Source: Variovorax sp. 770b2
GTDB taxonomy: Bacteria > Pseudomonadota > Gammaproteobacteria > Burkholderiales > Burkholderiaceae_C
NCBI RefSeq assembly: GCF_900115685.1
Contig: NZ_FOXJ01000001.1
Coordinates: forward strand, 1,335,796-1,399,795
DNA: 64,000 nt
Direction of reading: 5' to 3'
This document shows, in pieces, positions 25,143 to 34,684 of the stretch. The notes below the pieces were generated by a model. The model was not told the origin of the DNA. It worked only from the letters and a program-made list of their open reading frames with translations, and did not search any database. A program made the position numbers and the translations under genes. The first letter of the stretch is position 1, and the number at the start of each line of letters is the position of its first letter.

Positions 25143-26072
25143 TCAGCTCGGATTCGACGGCTTGCCGGCCTGAACCATGCGCATCGCCGAGGCGATGAGC
25201 GCCGCGGTCTCGCTCATGTTGCTCGGCACGATCAGGGTGGTCTTGGAATCGGCCGCGACCTTGCCGTAGGCATCGACCGCGCGTTCGGCCACCTTCAGCT
25301 GCACGGCCTGTTCGCCGCCAGGTTGCTGGATGGCGGCGGCCACGCGCTCGATGGCGTCTGCCGTCGCAGTGGCCACCGCGGTGATGGCGGCGGCCTCGCC
25401 CTGGGCGTTGTTGATCTGGGCCTGCTTCTCACCCTCGGAGCGGGCGATGAAGGCCTCGCGCTCGCCGGTGGCGATGTTGATCTGCTCCTGGCGGCGGCCT
25501 TCCGAGGCTGCGATCAGCGCGCGCTTGCCGCGCTCGGCGGTGATCTGCGCCTGCATGGCCAAGAGGATTTCCTTGGGCGGCGTCAGGTCCTTGATTTCGT
25601 AGCGCAGCACCTTCACGCCCCAGTTGAGCGCGGCCTCGTCGATCGCGGCCACGACCTGGGCGTTGATGACATCGCGTTCCTCGAAGGTCTTGTCCAGCTC
25701 GAGCTTGCCGATCACGCTGCGCAGCGATGTTTGTGCGAGCTGCGTCACCGCCACGATGTAGTTCGACGAGCCGTAGCTCGCGCGCATCGGGTCGGTCACC
25801 TGGAAGTACAGGATGCCGTCAACCTGCAGCTGCGTGTTGTCGCGCGTGATGCAGATCTGGCTCGGAACGTCGAGCGGGATTTCCTTCAGGCTGTGCTTGT
25901 AGGCCACCCGGTCGATGAACGGGATCAGGAAGTTGGGCCCGGGCGTCATGGTGCCGTGGTACTTGCCCAGGCGCTCGCGCACCCAGGCGTTCTGCTGCGG
26001 CACGAACTTGACCGACTGGCTGATGAAGATGATCGCAATGACCAGGATGATGAGGGGGACCGAGAATTCCAT
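25143..26072 (-). CDS. SPFH/band-7 (stomatin-like, QmcA-type) membrane protein
   Basis: A 309-residue protein with an N-terminal membrane anchor (about 4-19), a band-7/SPFH domain (about 20-190, with VPQQNAWVRERLGKYHGTM and PGPNFLIPFIDRV), then a long Ala/Glu/Gln helical region with QAQINNAQGEAAAI-type flotillin repeats. Such proteins form oligomeric rings at the inner membrane and often associate with proteases or organise microdomains. It follows the NfeD gene by 36 bp, the standard SPFH-NfeD pairing. Confidence 0.92.
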   Translation of the reverse strand: MEFSVPLIILVIAIIFISQSVKFVPQQNAWVRERLGKYHGTMTPGPNFLIPFIDRVAYKHSLKEIPLDVPSQICITRDNTQLQVDGILYFQVTDPMRASYGSSNYIVAVTQLAQTSLRSVIGKLELDKTFEERDVINAQVVAAIDEAALNWGVKVLRYEIKDLTPPKEILLAMQAQITAERGKRALIAASEGRRQEQINIATGEREAFIARSEGEKQAQINNAQGEAAAITAVATATADAIERVAAAIQQPGGEQAVQLKVAERAVDAYGKVAADSKTTLIVPSNMSETAALIASAMRMVQAGKPSNPS

Positions 26073-26108
26073 GGTGCTCTTCCTTTTCTGAGTTCTGTTC
26101 TCTGCTGA

Positions 26109-26534
26109 CTAGATCTTGTCGACGACGAGGCGGCTGCCGATCACCTCGACCACGCGGTGTTCGCCCGTCGAAGGCGCGTGCCCCGCGCGCTGCACGACGG
26201 TCCATTGGGCGCCGCGATAGCGCACAGTGGCGGTGCCGTCGGGATTCCATGCATCGACATGCACGCTCTCGCCGATGTCCAGGTTCACGTCGCGGTTGGT
26301 GCCGGCGCCCGCTGCCCGTGGGCGCTTGCGCTGGATCGAATACCAGACCAGCACGGCACCCACGCCGACCACGGCGGCCACGATCAATTGCGTGATGGGG
26401 CCCAAGCCCAGGTGCGCTGCGATGGCCGCAGCCGCGAAGCCGGCCGCCAGCAGAAGCAGGTACACCGTGCCCGAGAGCAACTCGGCCACGATGGCAGCTC
26501 CCGCGATCAGCCACCAGACGGTGGAATTCGCCAT
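26109..26534 (-). CDS. NfeD-family membrane protein
   Basis: A 141-residue protein with three closely spaced hydrophobic segments (about 6-25, 27-45 and 50-65) and a C-terminal OB-fold-like soluble domain (about 80-141; GESVHVDAWNPDGTATVRYRG, ending VVEVIGSRLVVDKI). This is the short NfeD form that partners stomatin/SPFH proteins. ATG 26534 is backed by AGAGGAG upstream; the frame extends further up without a good ribosome-binding site. It is co-transcribed with the SPFH gene. Confidence 0.88.
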   Translation of the reverse strand: MANSTVWWLIAGAAIVAELLSGTVYLLLLAAGFAAAAIAAHLGLGPITQLIVAAVVGVGAVLVWYSIQRKRPRAAGAGTNRDVNLDIGESVHVDAWNPDGTATVRYRGAQWTVVQRAGHAPSTGEHRVVEVIGSRLVVDKI

Positions 26535-26731
26535 GACAACTCCTCTTTCTTGCTTGTTCGATGCGCGCCATTCTGAGGCATAAGACGCCAAGCGCTTGCC
26601 ACGCGTAGGGGTACTGGTGCGAGGGGAGTGCTTCATGCCGCCATCGCTCGAATGTCTTGCGCGAGGCTGACCAAATCCTTCATCTGAATTCCGTACACTT
26701 CGCGCCTCATTGCCTGTCCGGAGCCCCGCTC

Positions 26732-29029
26732 ATGAAATTCCGCTTCCCCATCGTCATCATCGACGAGGACTTCCGCTCCGAAAACACCTCGGGCCTCGGC
26801 ATTCGCGCGCTCGCGCAGGCCTTCGAGAGCGAGGGCTTCGAGGTGCTGGGCGTCACGAGCTACGGCGACCTGAGCCAGTTCGCGCAGCAGCAAAGCCGCG
26901 CCAGCGCGTTCATCCTGTCGATCGACGACGAGGAGTTCACCGTCGGCCCCGACCTCGATCCGGCCGTGCTGAACCTGCGCACCTTCATCGGCGAGGTGCG
27001 GCGCAAGAACGCGGACGTGCCCATCTACATCTACGGCGAGACCAAGACCGCGCGCCATATTCCGAACGACATCCTGCGCGAGCTGCATGGCTTCATCCAC
27101 ATGTTCGAGGACACGCCGGAGTTCGTGGCGCGCCACATCATCCGCGAGGCCAAGAGCTATCTGGAAGGCGTGCAGCCGCCGTTCTTCAGGGCGCTGATCG
27201 ACTATGCGGAAGATGGTTCGTACTCCTGGCACTGCCCGGGCCACTCGGGCGGCGTGGCGTTCCTCAAGAGCCCGGTGGGCCGGATGTTCCACCAGTTCTT
27301 CGGCGAGAACATGCTGCGCGCCGACGTCTGCAACGCGGTCGAAGAACTGGGCCAGTTGCTCGACCACACCGGCCCGGTGGCGGCCAGCGAGCGCAACGCT
27401 GCGCGCATCTTCAATGCCGACCATTGCTTCTTCGTGACCAACGGCACCAGCACCAGCAACAAGATGGTGTGGCACCACACGGTGGCGCCCGACGACGTGG
27501 TGGTGGTCGACCGCAACTGCCACAAGTCGATCCTGCACGCGATCATCATGACTGGCGCGATTCCGGTGTTCATGAAGCCCACGCGCAACCACTTCGGCAT
27601 CATCGGCCCGATTCCCAAGAGCGAGTTCGAGCAGAGCGCCATCAAGGCCAAGATCAAGGCCAACCCGCTGCTGGCCGACGTGGACCACGAGAAGGTCAAG
27701 CCGCGCGTGATGACGCTCACCCAGTCGACCTACGACGGCGTGATCTACAACACCGAGACCATCAAGAACATGCTCGACGGCTACGTCGACACGCTGCACT
27801 TCGACGAGGCGTGGCTTCCGCATGCGGCCTTCCACCCGTTCTACGGCGCCTACCACGCGATGGGCAAGCGCCGCGTGCGGCCGAAGGATTCGCTGGTGTT
27901 CGCCACCCAGTCCACCCACAAGCTGCTGGCCGGCATCAGCCAGGCCAGCCACGTGCTGGTGCAGGACTCGCAGAATCGCGCGCTCGACCGCGACCTCTTC
28001 AACGAGGCCTACCTGATGCACTCGTCCACCAGCCCGCAGTACGCGATCATCGCGAGCTGCGACGTGGCCGCCGCCATGATGGAGCCGCCCGGCGGCACCG
28101 CGCTGGTGGAAGAAAGCATCCTCGAGGCACTGGACTTCCGCCGCGCCATGCGCAAGGTCGAGGAAGAGTTCGGCAAGGACGAGTGGTGGTTCAAGGTCTG
28201 GGGCCCCGAGAAGCTCGTGGACGAAGGCATCGGCCGCGCCGAGGACTGGATCATGAAGGGCGAGAAGGACGGAAAGCCCAAGAACAAGAAGTCGCCGCGC
28301 AACTGGCACGGCTTCGGCGACCTGGCCGACGGCTTCAACATGCTCGACCCGATCAAGTCGACCATCGTGACGCCAGGCCTGGACCTGGAGGGCAACTTCG
28401 CCGAGACCGGCATCCCCGCGAGCGTGGTGACCAAGTTCCTCGCCGAGCACGGCGTGATCGTGGAGAAGACGGGCCTGTACAGCTTCTTCATCATGTTCAC
28501 CATCGGCATCACCAAGGGCCGCTGGAACACGCTGCTCACGGCGCTGCAGCAGTTCAAGGACGACTACGCGCGCAACCAGCCGATGTGGCGGATCCTTCCC
28601 GAGTTCTGCCAGCATCACCCGGGCTACGAGAAGCTCGGTTTGCGCGACCTGTGCCAGCACATCCACAAGCTGTATGCGCGCTTCGACGTGGCGCGCCTCA
28701 CGACCGAGATGTACCTGAGTGACCTCACGCCGGCCATGAAGCCCAGCGACGCCTTCGCCCACATCGCGCACCGCAAGACCGAGCGCGTGGAGATCGACGA
28801 ACTCGAGGGCCGCATCACCACCAGCCTGATCACGCCGTACCCGCCGGGCATTCCGCTCCTGATTCCGGGCGAAGTGTTCAACAAGAAGATCGTCGACTAC
28901 CTGAAGTTCTCGCGCGAATTCAACCTGCAGTGCCCGGGCTTCGAGACCGATATCCACGGCCTCGTGGCGCGCGTCGACGAAACGGGCAAGAAGCGCTACT
29001 ACGCCGACTGCGTTCGCAGGGCCGGCTGA
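26732..29029 (+). CDS. Orn/Lys/Arg decarboxylase (fold-type I, biodegradative class)
   Basis: A 765-residue PLP enzyme that decarboxylates a basic amino acid to a polyamine or diamine. It has an N-terminal receiver-like wing domain (about 1-130), a core with the PLP lysine in QSTHKLLAG (Lys397) and HFDEAW upstream, and a C-terminal domain with PYPPGIPLLIPGE and PGFETDIHG. Length is between LdcC (713) and AdiA (755), so ornithine, lysine or arginine cannot be separated by eye. ATG 26732 (MKFRFPIVIIDEDF) is chosen over an upstream in-frame ATG. Such enzymes consume protons and aid acid tolerance or make polyamines. Confidence 0.88.
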   Translation: MKFRFPIVIIDEDFRSENTSGLGIRALAQAFESEGFEVLGVTSYGDLSQFAQQQSRASAFILSIDDEEFTVGPDLDPAVLNLRTFIGEVRRKNADVPIYIYGETKTARHIPNDILRELHGFIHMFEDTPEFVARHIIREAKSYLEGVQPPFFRALIDYAEDGSYSWHCPGHSGGVAFLKSPVGRMFHQFFGENMLRADVCNAVEELGQLLDHTGPVAASERNAARIFNADHCFFVTNGTSTSNKMVWHHTVAPDDVVVVDRNCHKSILHAIIMTGAIPVFMKPTRNHFGIIGPIPKSEFEQSAIKAKIKANPLLADVDHEKVKPRVMTLTQSTYDGVIYNTETIKNMLDGYVDTLHFDEAWLPHAAFHPFYGAYHAMGKRRVRPKDSLVFATQSTHKLLAGISQASHVLVQDSQNRALDRDLFNEAYLMHSSTSPQYAIIASCDVAAAMMEPPGGTALVEESILEALDFRRAMRKVEEEFGKDEWWFKVWGPEKLVDEGIGRAEDWIMKGEKDGKPKNKKSPRNWHGFGDLADGFNMLDPIKSTIVTPGLDLEGNFAETGIPASVVTKFLAEHGVIVEKTGLYSFFIMFTIGITKGRWNTLLTALQQFKDDYARNQPMWRILPEFCQHHPGYEKLGLRDLCQHIHKLYARFDVARLTTEMYLSDLTPAMKPSDAFAHIAHRKTERVEIDELEGRITTSLITPYPPGIPLLIPGEVFNKKIVDYLKFSREFNLQCPGFETDIHGLVARVDETGKKRYYADCVRRAG

Positions 29030-29035
29030 TCTTGT

Positions 29036-29890
29036 TCAGGAGTGCGGGGCGTCTTCGCGCACCCGCATGAAGCGCGCGAACCGGGGCAGGCCGCTGGCGT
29101 TGGTGCCGTTGAAGCGGTAGGTGACCCAGGTGCCGATGGCGGGCGGGTTCTCGCGCTCGGCATCGGTCAGGCCGCTGCCGATCCGAAAGCGCTTGCCCTC
29201 GGGCGTCTCGACGATCAATGCGCCCAGCCGTGTGCTGTTGCGGCCCTTGCCGGTCGCGTGGCCGACCACGCGGGCTTCGGCATCGTCGTAGGGCTTGAAC
29301 TTGAGCAGGTCGTGGTTGCGCTCGCCGCGGTAGAGCGAGCCGCCGCGGTGCAGCACCAGGCCTTCGCCGCCCATCTTCACCGTCTTGTCGAGCAGGGCCT
29401 GCAGTTCGGCCTGCGTGGTGGCGCGCTCCTGCGGCACGAGGGTGACCCACGGCGCATCGGTGATCGGCAGCAGCTTGCGCAGTGCCGCCAGGCGCGTGGT
29501 GAAGTCGCCGGGCTGGGCCGGCATGTCGAAGACCATGAAGCGCATCTCGCGCCAGGCGACGTCGTTCGGCGTCTGGCTGCGCACGGTGGACACCGCGTGC
29601 GCAAAGCGGCCGCGGCCGGCCCATAACTCACCGTCCAGCGGCTGCCTGGGCAGCGACGCGATGAACCAGGCGGGCGCCGCCACGGGCTCGCCGCCGCGTG
29701 TCCAGAGTTGCTTGCCGTCCCAGTAGCCGCGCACGCCGTCGTATTTTTCGCTGACCCAGTAGTCGGCCAGCGACATGCCCGGACGATAGATGTCGGCCAG
29801 CATCAGCGAAGGTGCGGCATTGCGCGCGAGCGCCGGGGAGGCCAGGGCCACGCCCAGGGCGGCAAGCAGGAGGGAACGTCGATTCAGCAC
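29036..29890 (-). CDS. Exported minimal ATP-dependent DNA ligase (LigE type)
   Basis: A 284-residue ATP-dependent DNA ligase with a signal peptide (1-23, LNRRSLLLAALGVALASPALA) containing a twin-arginine. Ligase motifs are I KYDGVR (49-54, AMP-accepting Lys49), III DGELW (86-90), IV GEGLVL (175-180) and V LLKFKP (195-200), followed by an OB-fold domain. The small size and leader match LigE of Neisseria and Haemophilus relatives, proposed to act in the periplasm on incoming or extracellular DNA. It converges on the decarboxylase gene (6-bp gap). Confidence 0.85.
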   Translation of the reverse strand: MLNRRSLLLAALGVALASPALARNAAPSLMLADIYRPGMSLADYWVSEKYDGVRGYWDGKQLWTRGGEPVAAPAWFIASLPRQPLDGELWAGRGRFAHAVSTVRSQTPNDVAWREMRFMVFDMPAQPGDFTTRLAALRKLLPITDAPWVTLVPQERATTQAELQALLDKTVKMGGEGLVLHRGGSLYRGERNHDLLKFKPYDDAEARVVGHATGKGRNSTRLGALIVETPEGKRFRIGSGLTDAERENPPAIGTWVTYRFNGTNASGLPRFARFMRVREDAPHS

Positions 29891-29960
29891 GATGCCATGA
29901 AGTAAGTAGCGAGCAGCGACCGTTCGATGATCGCTGCAAGCCTTCGGGAAGAAGGCAGGT

Positions 29961-30743
29961 TTACTCCGCCATGCCCCCGACGACGTTGCTGAAGCCGCCG
30001 TCCACGTAGGTGATCTCGGCCGTCACGCCGCTGGCCAGGTCGCTCAGCAGGAAGGCGGCGACGTTGCCCACTTCCTCGATCGTCACGTTGCGGCGGATCG
30101 GCGAGGCGTCGGCCACGGCGGCCAGCATCTTGCCGAAGCCCTTGATGCCGCTCGCGGCCAGCGTCTTGATCGGACCGGCGCTGATGCCGTTCACGCGCAT
30201 GCCCTTCGGGCCCAGCGACGAGGCGGTGTAGCGCACCGAGGCTTCGAGCGAGGCCTTGGCCAGGCCCATGGTGTTGTAGTTGGGGAGTGCCCGCTCGGCG
30301 CCCAGGTAGGTCAGGGTCAGCAGGGCCGACTTGTCGTTGAGGTAGGGCAGGGCCGCCTTGGCCATGGCCGGGAAGCTGTAGGCGCTGATGTCGTGCGCGA
30401 TCTTGAAGCCTTCGCGCGAGAGGCCTTCCAGGAAGTCGCCCGAGATGGATTCGCGCTGCGCAAAGCCGATGCTGTGGACGAAGCCGTCGAACTTCGGCCA
30501 GGTCTGGGCGAGGTCGGCGAAGAGCTTGTCGATCTGGGCGTCGTCGCTCACGTCGCAATCAAAAATCAGTTTCGAGCCGAAGTCTGCGGCATATTCGGTG
30601 ATACGGTCCTTGAATCGTTCGCCGACATAACTGAAGGCGAGCTCCGCGCCTTGTTCGTGGCACGCCTTGGCGATGCCGTAAGCGATCGAGCGATTGCTCA
30701 ACACACCGGTGATCAACAGTTTTTTGCCGGAAAGAAAGCCCAT
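29961..30743 (-). CDS. fabI: Enoyl-[acyl-carrier-protein] reductase (NADH) FabI
   Basis: A 260-residue short-chain dehydrogenase that reduces trans-2-enoyl-ACP in fatty acid elongation. Visible signatures are the N-terminal [28 protein letters not shown] near 95, and [17 protein letters not shown] with the catalytic Tyr and Lys. ATG 30743 is preceded by GAGG 7 nt upstream and matches the family N-terminus. The gene diverges from the yejA-like gene with only 37 bp between starts, so its promoter must lie within that gene's 5' end. Confidence 0.94.
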   Translation of the reverse strand: MGFLSGKKLLITGVLSNRSIAYGIAKACHEQGAELAFSYVGERFKDRITEYAADFGSKLIFDCDVSDDAQIDKLFADLAQTWPKFDGFVHSIGFAQRESISGDFLEGLSREGFKIAHDISAYSFPAMAKAALPYLNDKSALLTLTYLGAERALPNYNTMGLAKASLEASVRYTASSLGPKGMRVNGISAGPIKTLAASGIKGFGKMLAAVADASPIRRNVTIEEVGNVAAFLLSDLASGVTAEITYVDGGFSNVVGGMAE

Positions 30744-30780
30744 GAAGTTGCCTCGTGAAAATCTTGGGCAGAATTCTCGC

Positions 30781-32592
30781 ATGCGGTTTCTCCGGGTCTG
30801 GTGGTTGTTGGTATGGGCGGCTCCTGTTTGGGCGGCGCATGGATATGCACTCTGGGACGACCTGAAGTACGCCCCCGGCTTCACCGCCTTCGACTACGTC
30901 AACCCCGATGCGCCCAAGGGCGGCGAGTTGCGCCTGGTGAGCAACCTGCGCGTTTCCACCTTCGACAAGTACAACCCGTTCACCATCAAGGGCACCGCGC
31001 CGGCCTACCTGGACGGCCTGATCTTCGAGACCCTGCTGACCGGCTCGATGGACGAAACCGCCTCGGGCTACGGCCTGCTGGCAGAAGACGTGGCGGTCGC
31101 GCCCGACCGGCGCAGCGTGACCTTCCGCCTGCGGCCCGAGGCGAAGTTTCACAACGGCAAGCCGGTCGAGGCGGCCGATGTGAAGCACAGCTACGACACG
31201 CTGATCGGCCCCTTCGCGGCGCCGGGCTACAAGACGCTGCTTCAGGAGGTCGACGGTGCTGACGTGCTCGACGCGCGCACCATCCGCTTTCGCTTCAAGA
31301 CGCCGAACCGCGAGTTGCCGCTGATCGTCGGCGCCTTGCCGGTCTTCAGCCGGGCGTGGGGCGTGGAGAACGGCAAGGCCAAGCCCTTCGACCAGGTGGT
31401 GATGGACATCCCCATCGGCAGCGGCGCCTACAAGATCGGGCCGGTGCGCTTCGGCAAGGACATCACCTACGTGCGCGACCCCGGCTACTGGGGCCGCGAC
31501 CTTGCGGTGAACCGCGGCAGCTACAACTTCGACCGCATCACCGTCAAGATCTACAAGGACAACACGGCCCGCCTGGAGGCGCTGAAGGCCGGCGAGTTCG
31601 ACATGATGAGCTTTTACTCGGCCGGCGACTGGGCGCGGCGGGTGACCGGCAAGCGCTTTGACACCGGCGAGCTCATCAAGCACGAGTTCCAGCACAGGAA
31701 GCCCGCGGGCTTCCAGAGCTACGTGCTCAACAGCCGCCGCGACAAGCTCAAGGACCCGCGCGTGCGCGAGGCGCTCGGGCTGGCGCTGGACTACGAGTGG
31801 ATGAACCGCCAGATGTTCTACGGCGGCTATCCGCGCGTGAAGGACCTGTTCGGCAACACCGACTGCGAAGCGCAAGGCCTGCCTTCGGCAGAGGAAAAGG
31901 CCTTGCTCGAACGCTGGCGCGGCAAGATTCCCGATGCCAGCTTCGGCCCGATGTACGTGCCGCCCACGACCGAAGGCGCGGGCCAGTCGCTGCGCAGCAA
32001 CCTGCGCCGTGCGCGCGAGCTGCTCAAGGAAGCCGGCTGGGAGTACCGCGACGGCGCGCTGCGCAACGCCAAGGGCGAGGCCATGGCGCTGGAGTACCTG
32101 GACAGCAGGGAAGGCGGCGTGCGCACGGTGTCGCCGTGGGTGCGCAACCTGGAGAAGCTGGGCATTGCGCTCAATTTCTCGTCCGTCGATTTCGCGCTCT
32201 ACCAAGAGCGGCTCGATCGGTTCGAATTCGACATCACCACCATCAACTTCCCCGGCACCAACAACCCGGGCCAGCAACTGCTCGAGATCTTCGGCAGCAA
32301 GGCCGCCAAGACGGAGAGCTCGGGCAATTACATGGGCGTGTCCACGCCGGCGGTCGATGCCTTGCTCAAGGACGTCGTCGATGCCGACACCAAGGCCGAG
32401 CTGCTGCCGGCCTGCCGGGCGCTGGACCGGGTCATCATGCACAGCCACTACCTGATTCCCCAGTGGACGCTGAGCTCGCATCGCGTCGTATACGACGACT
32501 GGCGCCTGGCGTTCAAGGCGCCGATGCCGCCGTATGCCGCCGCCGAGGGCTGGATCATGGGCACCTGGTGGGCCAAGCCGCTCAAGCCATAG
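30781..32592 (+). CDS. yejA: Peptide ABC transporter substrate-binding protein (YejA-type)
   Basis: A 603-residue periplasmic binding protein of the DppA/OppA cluster. The Trp-rich signal peptide (about 1-18) ends APVWA-AHG. The mature part opens [32 protein letters not shown], which is typical of YejA (split here: the 'NPDAPKGG' and '[11 protein letters not shown]' motifs). The ATG at 30781 has no Shine-Dalgarno; an upstream ATG at 30742 would lengthen the signal peptide. It begins a yejABEF-like operon for uptake of peptides, which in E. coli admits microcin C. Confidence 0.88.
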   Translation: MRFLRVWWLLVWAAPVWAAHGYALWDDLKYAPGFTAFDYVNPDAPKGGELRLVSNLRVSTFDKYNPFTIKGTAPAYLDGLIFETLLTGSMDETASGYGLLAEDVAVAPDRRSVTFRLRPEAKFHNGKPVEAADVKHSYDTLIGPFAAPGYKTLLQEVDGADVLDARTIRFRFKTPNRELPLIVGALPVFSRAWGVENGKAKPFDQVVMDIPIGSGAYKIGPVRFGKDITYVRDPGYWGRDLAVNRGSYNFDRITVKIYKDNTARLEALKAGEFDMMSFYSAGDWARRVTGKRFDTGELIKHEFQHRKPAGFQSYVLNSRRDKLKDPRVREALGLALDYEWMNRQMFYGGYPRVKDLFGNTDCEAQGLPSAEEKALLERWRGKIPDASFGPMYVPPTTEGAGQSLRSNLRRARELLKEAGWEYRDGALRNAKGEAMALEYLDSREGGVRTVSPWVRNLEKLGIALNFSSVDFALYQERLDRFEFDITTINFPGTNNPGQQLLEIFGSKAAKTESSGNYMGVSTPAVDALLKDVVDADTKAELLPACRALDRVIMHSHYLIPQWTLSSHRVVYDDWRLAFKAPMPPYAAAEGWIMGTWWAKPLKP

Positions 32593-32610
32593 AAGAGAAG
32601 GAACCCGTCG

Positions 32611-33651
32611 ATGCTCTCCTATGTCCTCAAGCGGCTGCTGCTGTTCATTCCCACGCTGCTGGGCGTGCTGCTGGTCACTTTCGCGGTGGTCCAGTTCGTG
32701 CCGGGCGGGCCGGTGGAGCAGTACCTGGCCGAAGCCAAGACCGCGGGCGTCGGCGGCGGGGGCGGCGGCTTCGAGTCCGGCGGCGGTTCCTATCGGGGCA
32801 ACCAGGGGGTGGACCCCAAGCGCCTGGAGCAGATCAAGGCGCTGTACGGCTTCGACAAGCCGCCGCACGAACGCCTCTGGCAGATGCTCGGGCAGTTCGC
32901 GCGTCTCGACCTGGGCAAGAGCTTCTTCCAGAACAAGGACGTGTGGACGCTCATCCTGGAGAAGCTGCCCGTGTCGATCAGCCTGGGCCTCTGGACCTTC
33001 TTCATCAGCTACGGCGTGGCCGTGCCGCTGGGCGTGGCCAAGGCGGTGCGCGCCGGTTCACGCTTCGACCTCGTCACCACGCTGATCGTGCTGATCGGCT
33101 ATGCCATTCCAGGTTTCGTGCTGGGCGTGGCGCTGCTGGTGATTTTCGGGGGGCAGCTGCAGTGGTTCCCGCTGCGCGGGCTGACCTCCTCGAATTGGGA
33201 TGAGCTCAGCTGGGGTGCCCGCATCGTCGACTACCTCTGGCACATCACCTTGCCGGTCACGGCCATGGTGCTCGGCAGCTTCGCGGTGACGGCCATGCTG
33301 ACCAAGAACTCGTTCCTCGAGGAGATTCGCAAGCAGTACGTGCTGACCGCGCGCGCCAAGGGGCTGGGCGAGCGGCAGGTGCTCTGGAAGCACGTATTCC
33401 GCAATGCGCTCATTCCGATCATCACCGGGCTGCCGGCGGCTTTCATCGGCTCCTTCTTTGCCGGGTCGCTGCTCATCGAGACGCTGTTCTCGCTCGACGG
33501 ACTGGGCCTGCTGGGCTACGAAAGCGTGATCCGGCGCGACTATCCCGTGGTGCTGGGCACCCTCTACATCTTTACGCTGATCGGCCTGGTGACCAAGCTG
33601 ATCTCCGATCTCTGCTACGTCTGGGTGGACCCGCGTGTCAAATTCGACTGA
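32611..33651 (+). CDS. yejB: Peptide ABC transporter permease (YejB-type)
   Basis: A 346-residue BPD-type permease with an N-terminal TM (MLSYVLKRLLLFIPTLLGV), a long periplasmic loop holding a Gly-rich stretch (GVGGGGGGFESGGGS) and five further helices. The EAA loop contains YVLTARAKGLGERQVLWKH, which contacts the ATPase. It lies 18 bp after yejA, and its 3' end overlaps yejE by 17 nt. Confidence 0.92.
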   Translation: MLSYVLKRLLLFIPTLLGVLLVTFAVVQFVPGGPVEQYLAEAKTAGVGGGGGGFESGGGSYRGNQGVDPKRLEQIKALYGFDKPPHERLWQMLGQFARLDLGKSFFQNKDVWTLILEKLPVSISLGLWTFFISYGVAVPLGVAKAVRAGSRFDLVTTLIVLIGYAIPGFVLGVALLVIFGGQLQWFPLRGLTSSNWDELSWGARIVDYLWHITLPVTAMVLGSFAVTAMLTKNSFLEEIRKQYVLTARAKGLGERQVLWKHVFRNALIPIITGLPAAFIGSFFAGSLLIETLFSLDGLGLLGYESVIRRDYPVVLGTLYIFTLIGLVTKLISDLCYVWVDPRVKFD

Positions 33652-34684
33652 GACGGCCCCGCATATCTCGCCCGGCCGCCGCGCCTGGATGCGCTTCAAG
33701 CGCAACCGGCTCGGTTTCTGGAGCCTGGTGCTCTTCACGCTGATGGTGGTGCTGAGCCTCTTTGCCGAGGTGCTGTCCACCGACAAGCCGCTCGTCGTGC
33801 GCTACCAGGGGCAAACCTATTTCCCCGTGCTGCGCGACTACTCCGAGAAGACGTTCGGCGGCGATTTCGAAACGCCGGCCGACTACCTCGATCCCTTCAT
33901 TCGCGAGCGGATCACCGCGGGCGACAACTGGGCGGTCTTCGCGCCCAACACCTACGGCGCCAAGACGCTGAACTATTTCGCCAAGGCGCCGAGTCCGGCG
34001 GCACCCTCGGCCGACAACTGGCTCGGCACCGACGATCGCGGCCGCGACCTGCTGGCCCAGCTGATCTACGGCTTTCGCGTGAGCGTGCTGTTCGCGCTCG
34101 CGCTCACGGTCATCGGCACGGTGCTGGGCGTGGCGGCCGGCGCGGTGCAAGGCTACTTCGCCGGCAGGATCGACCTGGCGTTCCAGCGCTTCATCGAGAT
34201 CTGGGGCTCGATGCCGGAGCTTTACCTCTTGATCATCTTCAGCGCCATCTTCAAGCCGAGCGTGACGCTGCTCTTGATCCTCTTGAGCCTGTTCGGCTGG
34301 ATGGCCCTGTCCGACTACGTGCGCGCCGAGTTCCTGCGCAACCGCCAGATGGACTATGTGCGCGCCGCCCGCGCGCTGGGCGTGAGCAACCTGCAGATCA
34401 TGTGGCGCCACATCCTGCCCAACAGCATGGTGCCCGTCGTCACCTTCCTGCCGTTCCGCATGAGCGCGGCGATCCTGGCGCTCACCTCGCTCGACTTTCT
34501 CGGCCTCGGGGTGCCGCCGGGCACCCCGTCGCTGGGCGAATTGCTCAACCAGGGCAAGTCGAGCATCGACGCCTGGTGGATCTCGCTCTCCACCTTCGGC
34601 GTGCTGGTCATCACGCTGATGCTGCTGACCTTCATGGGCGACGCGCTGCGCGATGCGCTCGATCCGCGCAAGGCCGACAAGTGA
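33635..34684 (+). CDS. yejE: Peptide ABC transporter permease (YejE-type)
   Basis: A 349-residue permease partner of YejB. It has an N-terminal TM (about 26-47), a large periplasmic insert (about 50-125), five C-terminal helices and the EAA motif [21 protein letters not shown] (split: '[18 protein letters not shown]'). The start is GTG 33635, which overlaps the yejB end by 17 nt; no later start fits. The yejF start overlaps its stop. Confidence 0.9.
   Translation: MSNSTETAPHISPGRRAWMRFKRNRLGFWSLVLFTLMVVLSLFAEVLSTDKPLVVRYQGQTYFPVLRDYSEKTFGGDFETPADYLDPFIRERITAGDNWAVFAPNTYGAKTLNYFAKAPSPAAPSADNWLGTDDRGRDLLAQLIYGFRVSVLFALALTVIGTVLGVAAGAVQGYFAGRIDLAFQRFIEIWGSMPELYLLIIFSAIFKPSVTLLLILLSLFGWMALSDYVRAEFLRNRQMDYVRAARALGVSNLQIMWRHILPNSMVPVVTFLPFRMSAAILALTSLDFLGLGVPPGTPSLGELLNQGKSSIDAWWISLSTFGVLVITLMLLTFMGDALRDALDPRKADK

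Noticed and set aside
26633..28957. Long minus-strand frame opposite the decarboxylase gene
   Set aside because: The plus strand encodes a complete PLP decarboxylase with its lysine and C-terminal motifs. The antisense is a composition artefact.
30742..30780. Upstream ATG (30742) as the yejA start
   Set aside because: It would put 13 polar residues before a complete signal peptide and overlap the fabI start. ATG 30781 directly begins the signal peptide. It remains possible because neither has a good ribosome-binding site.
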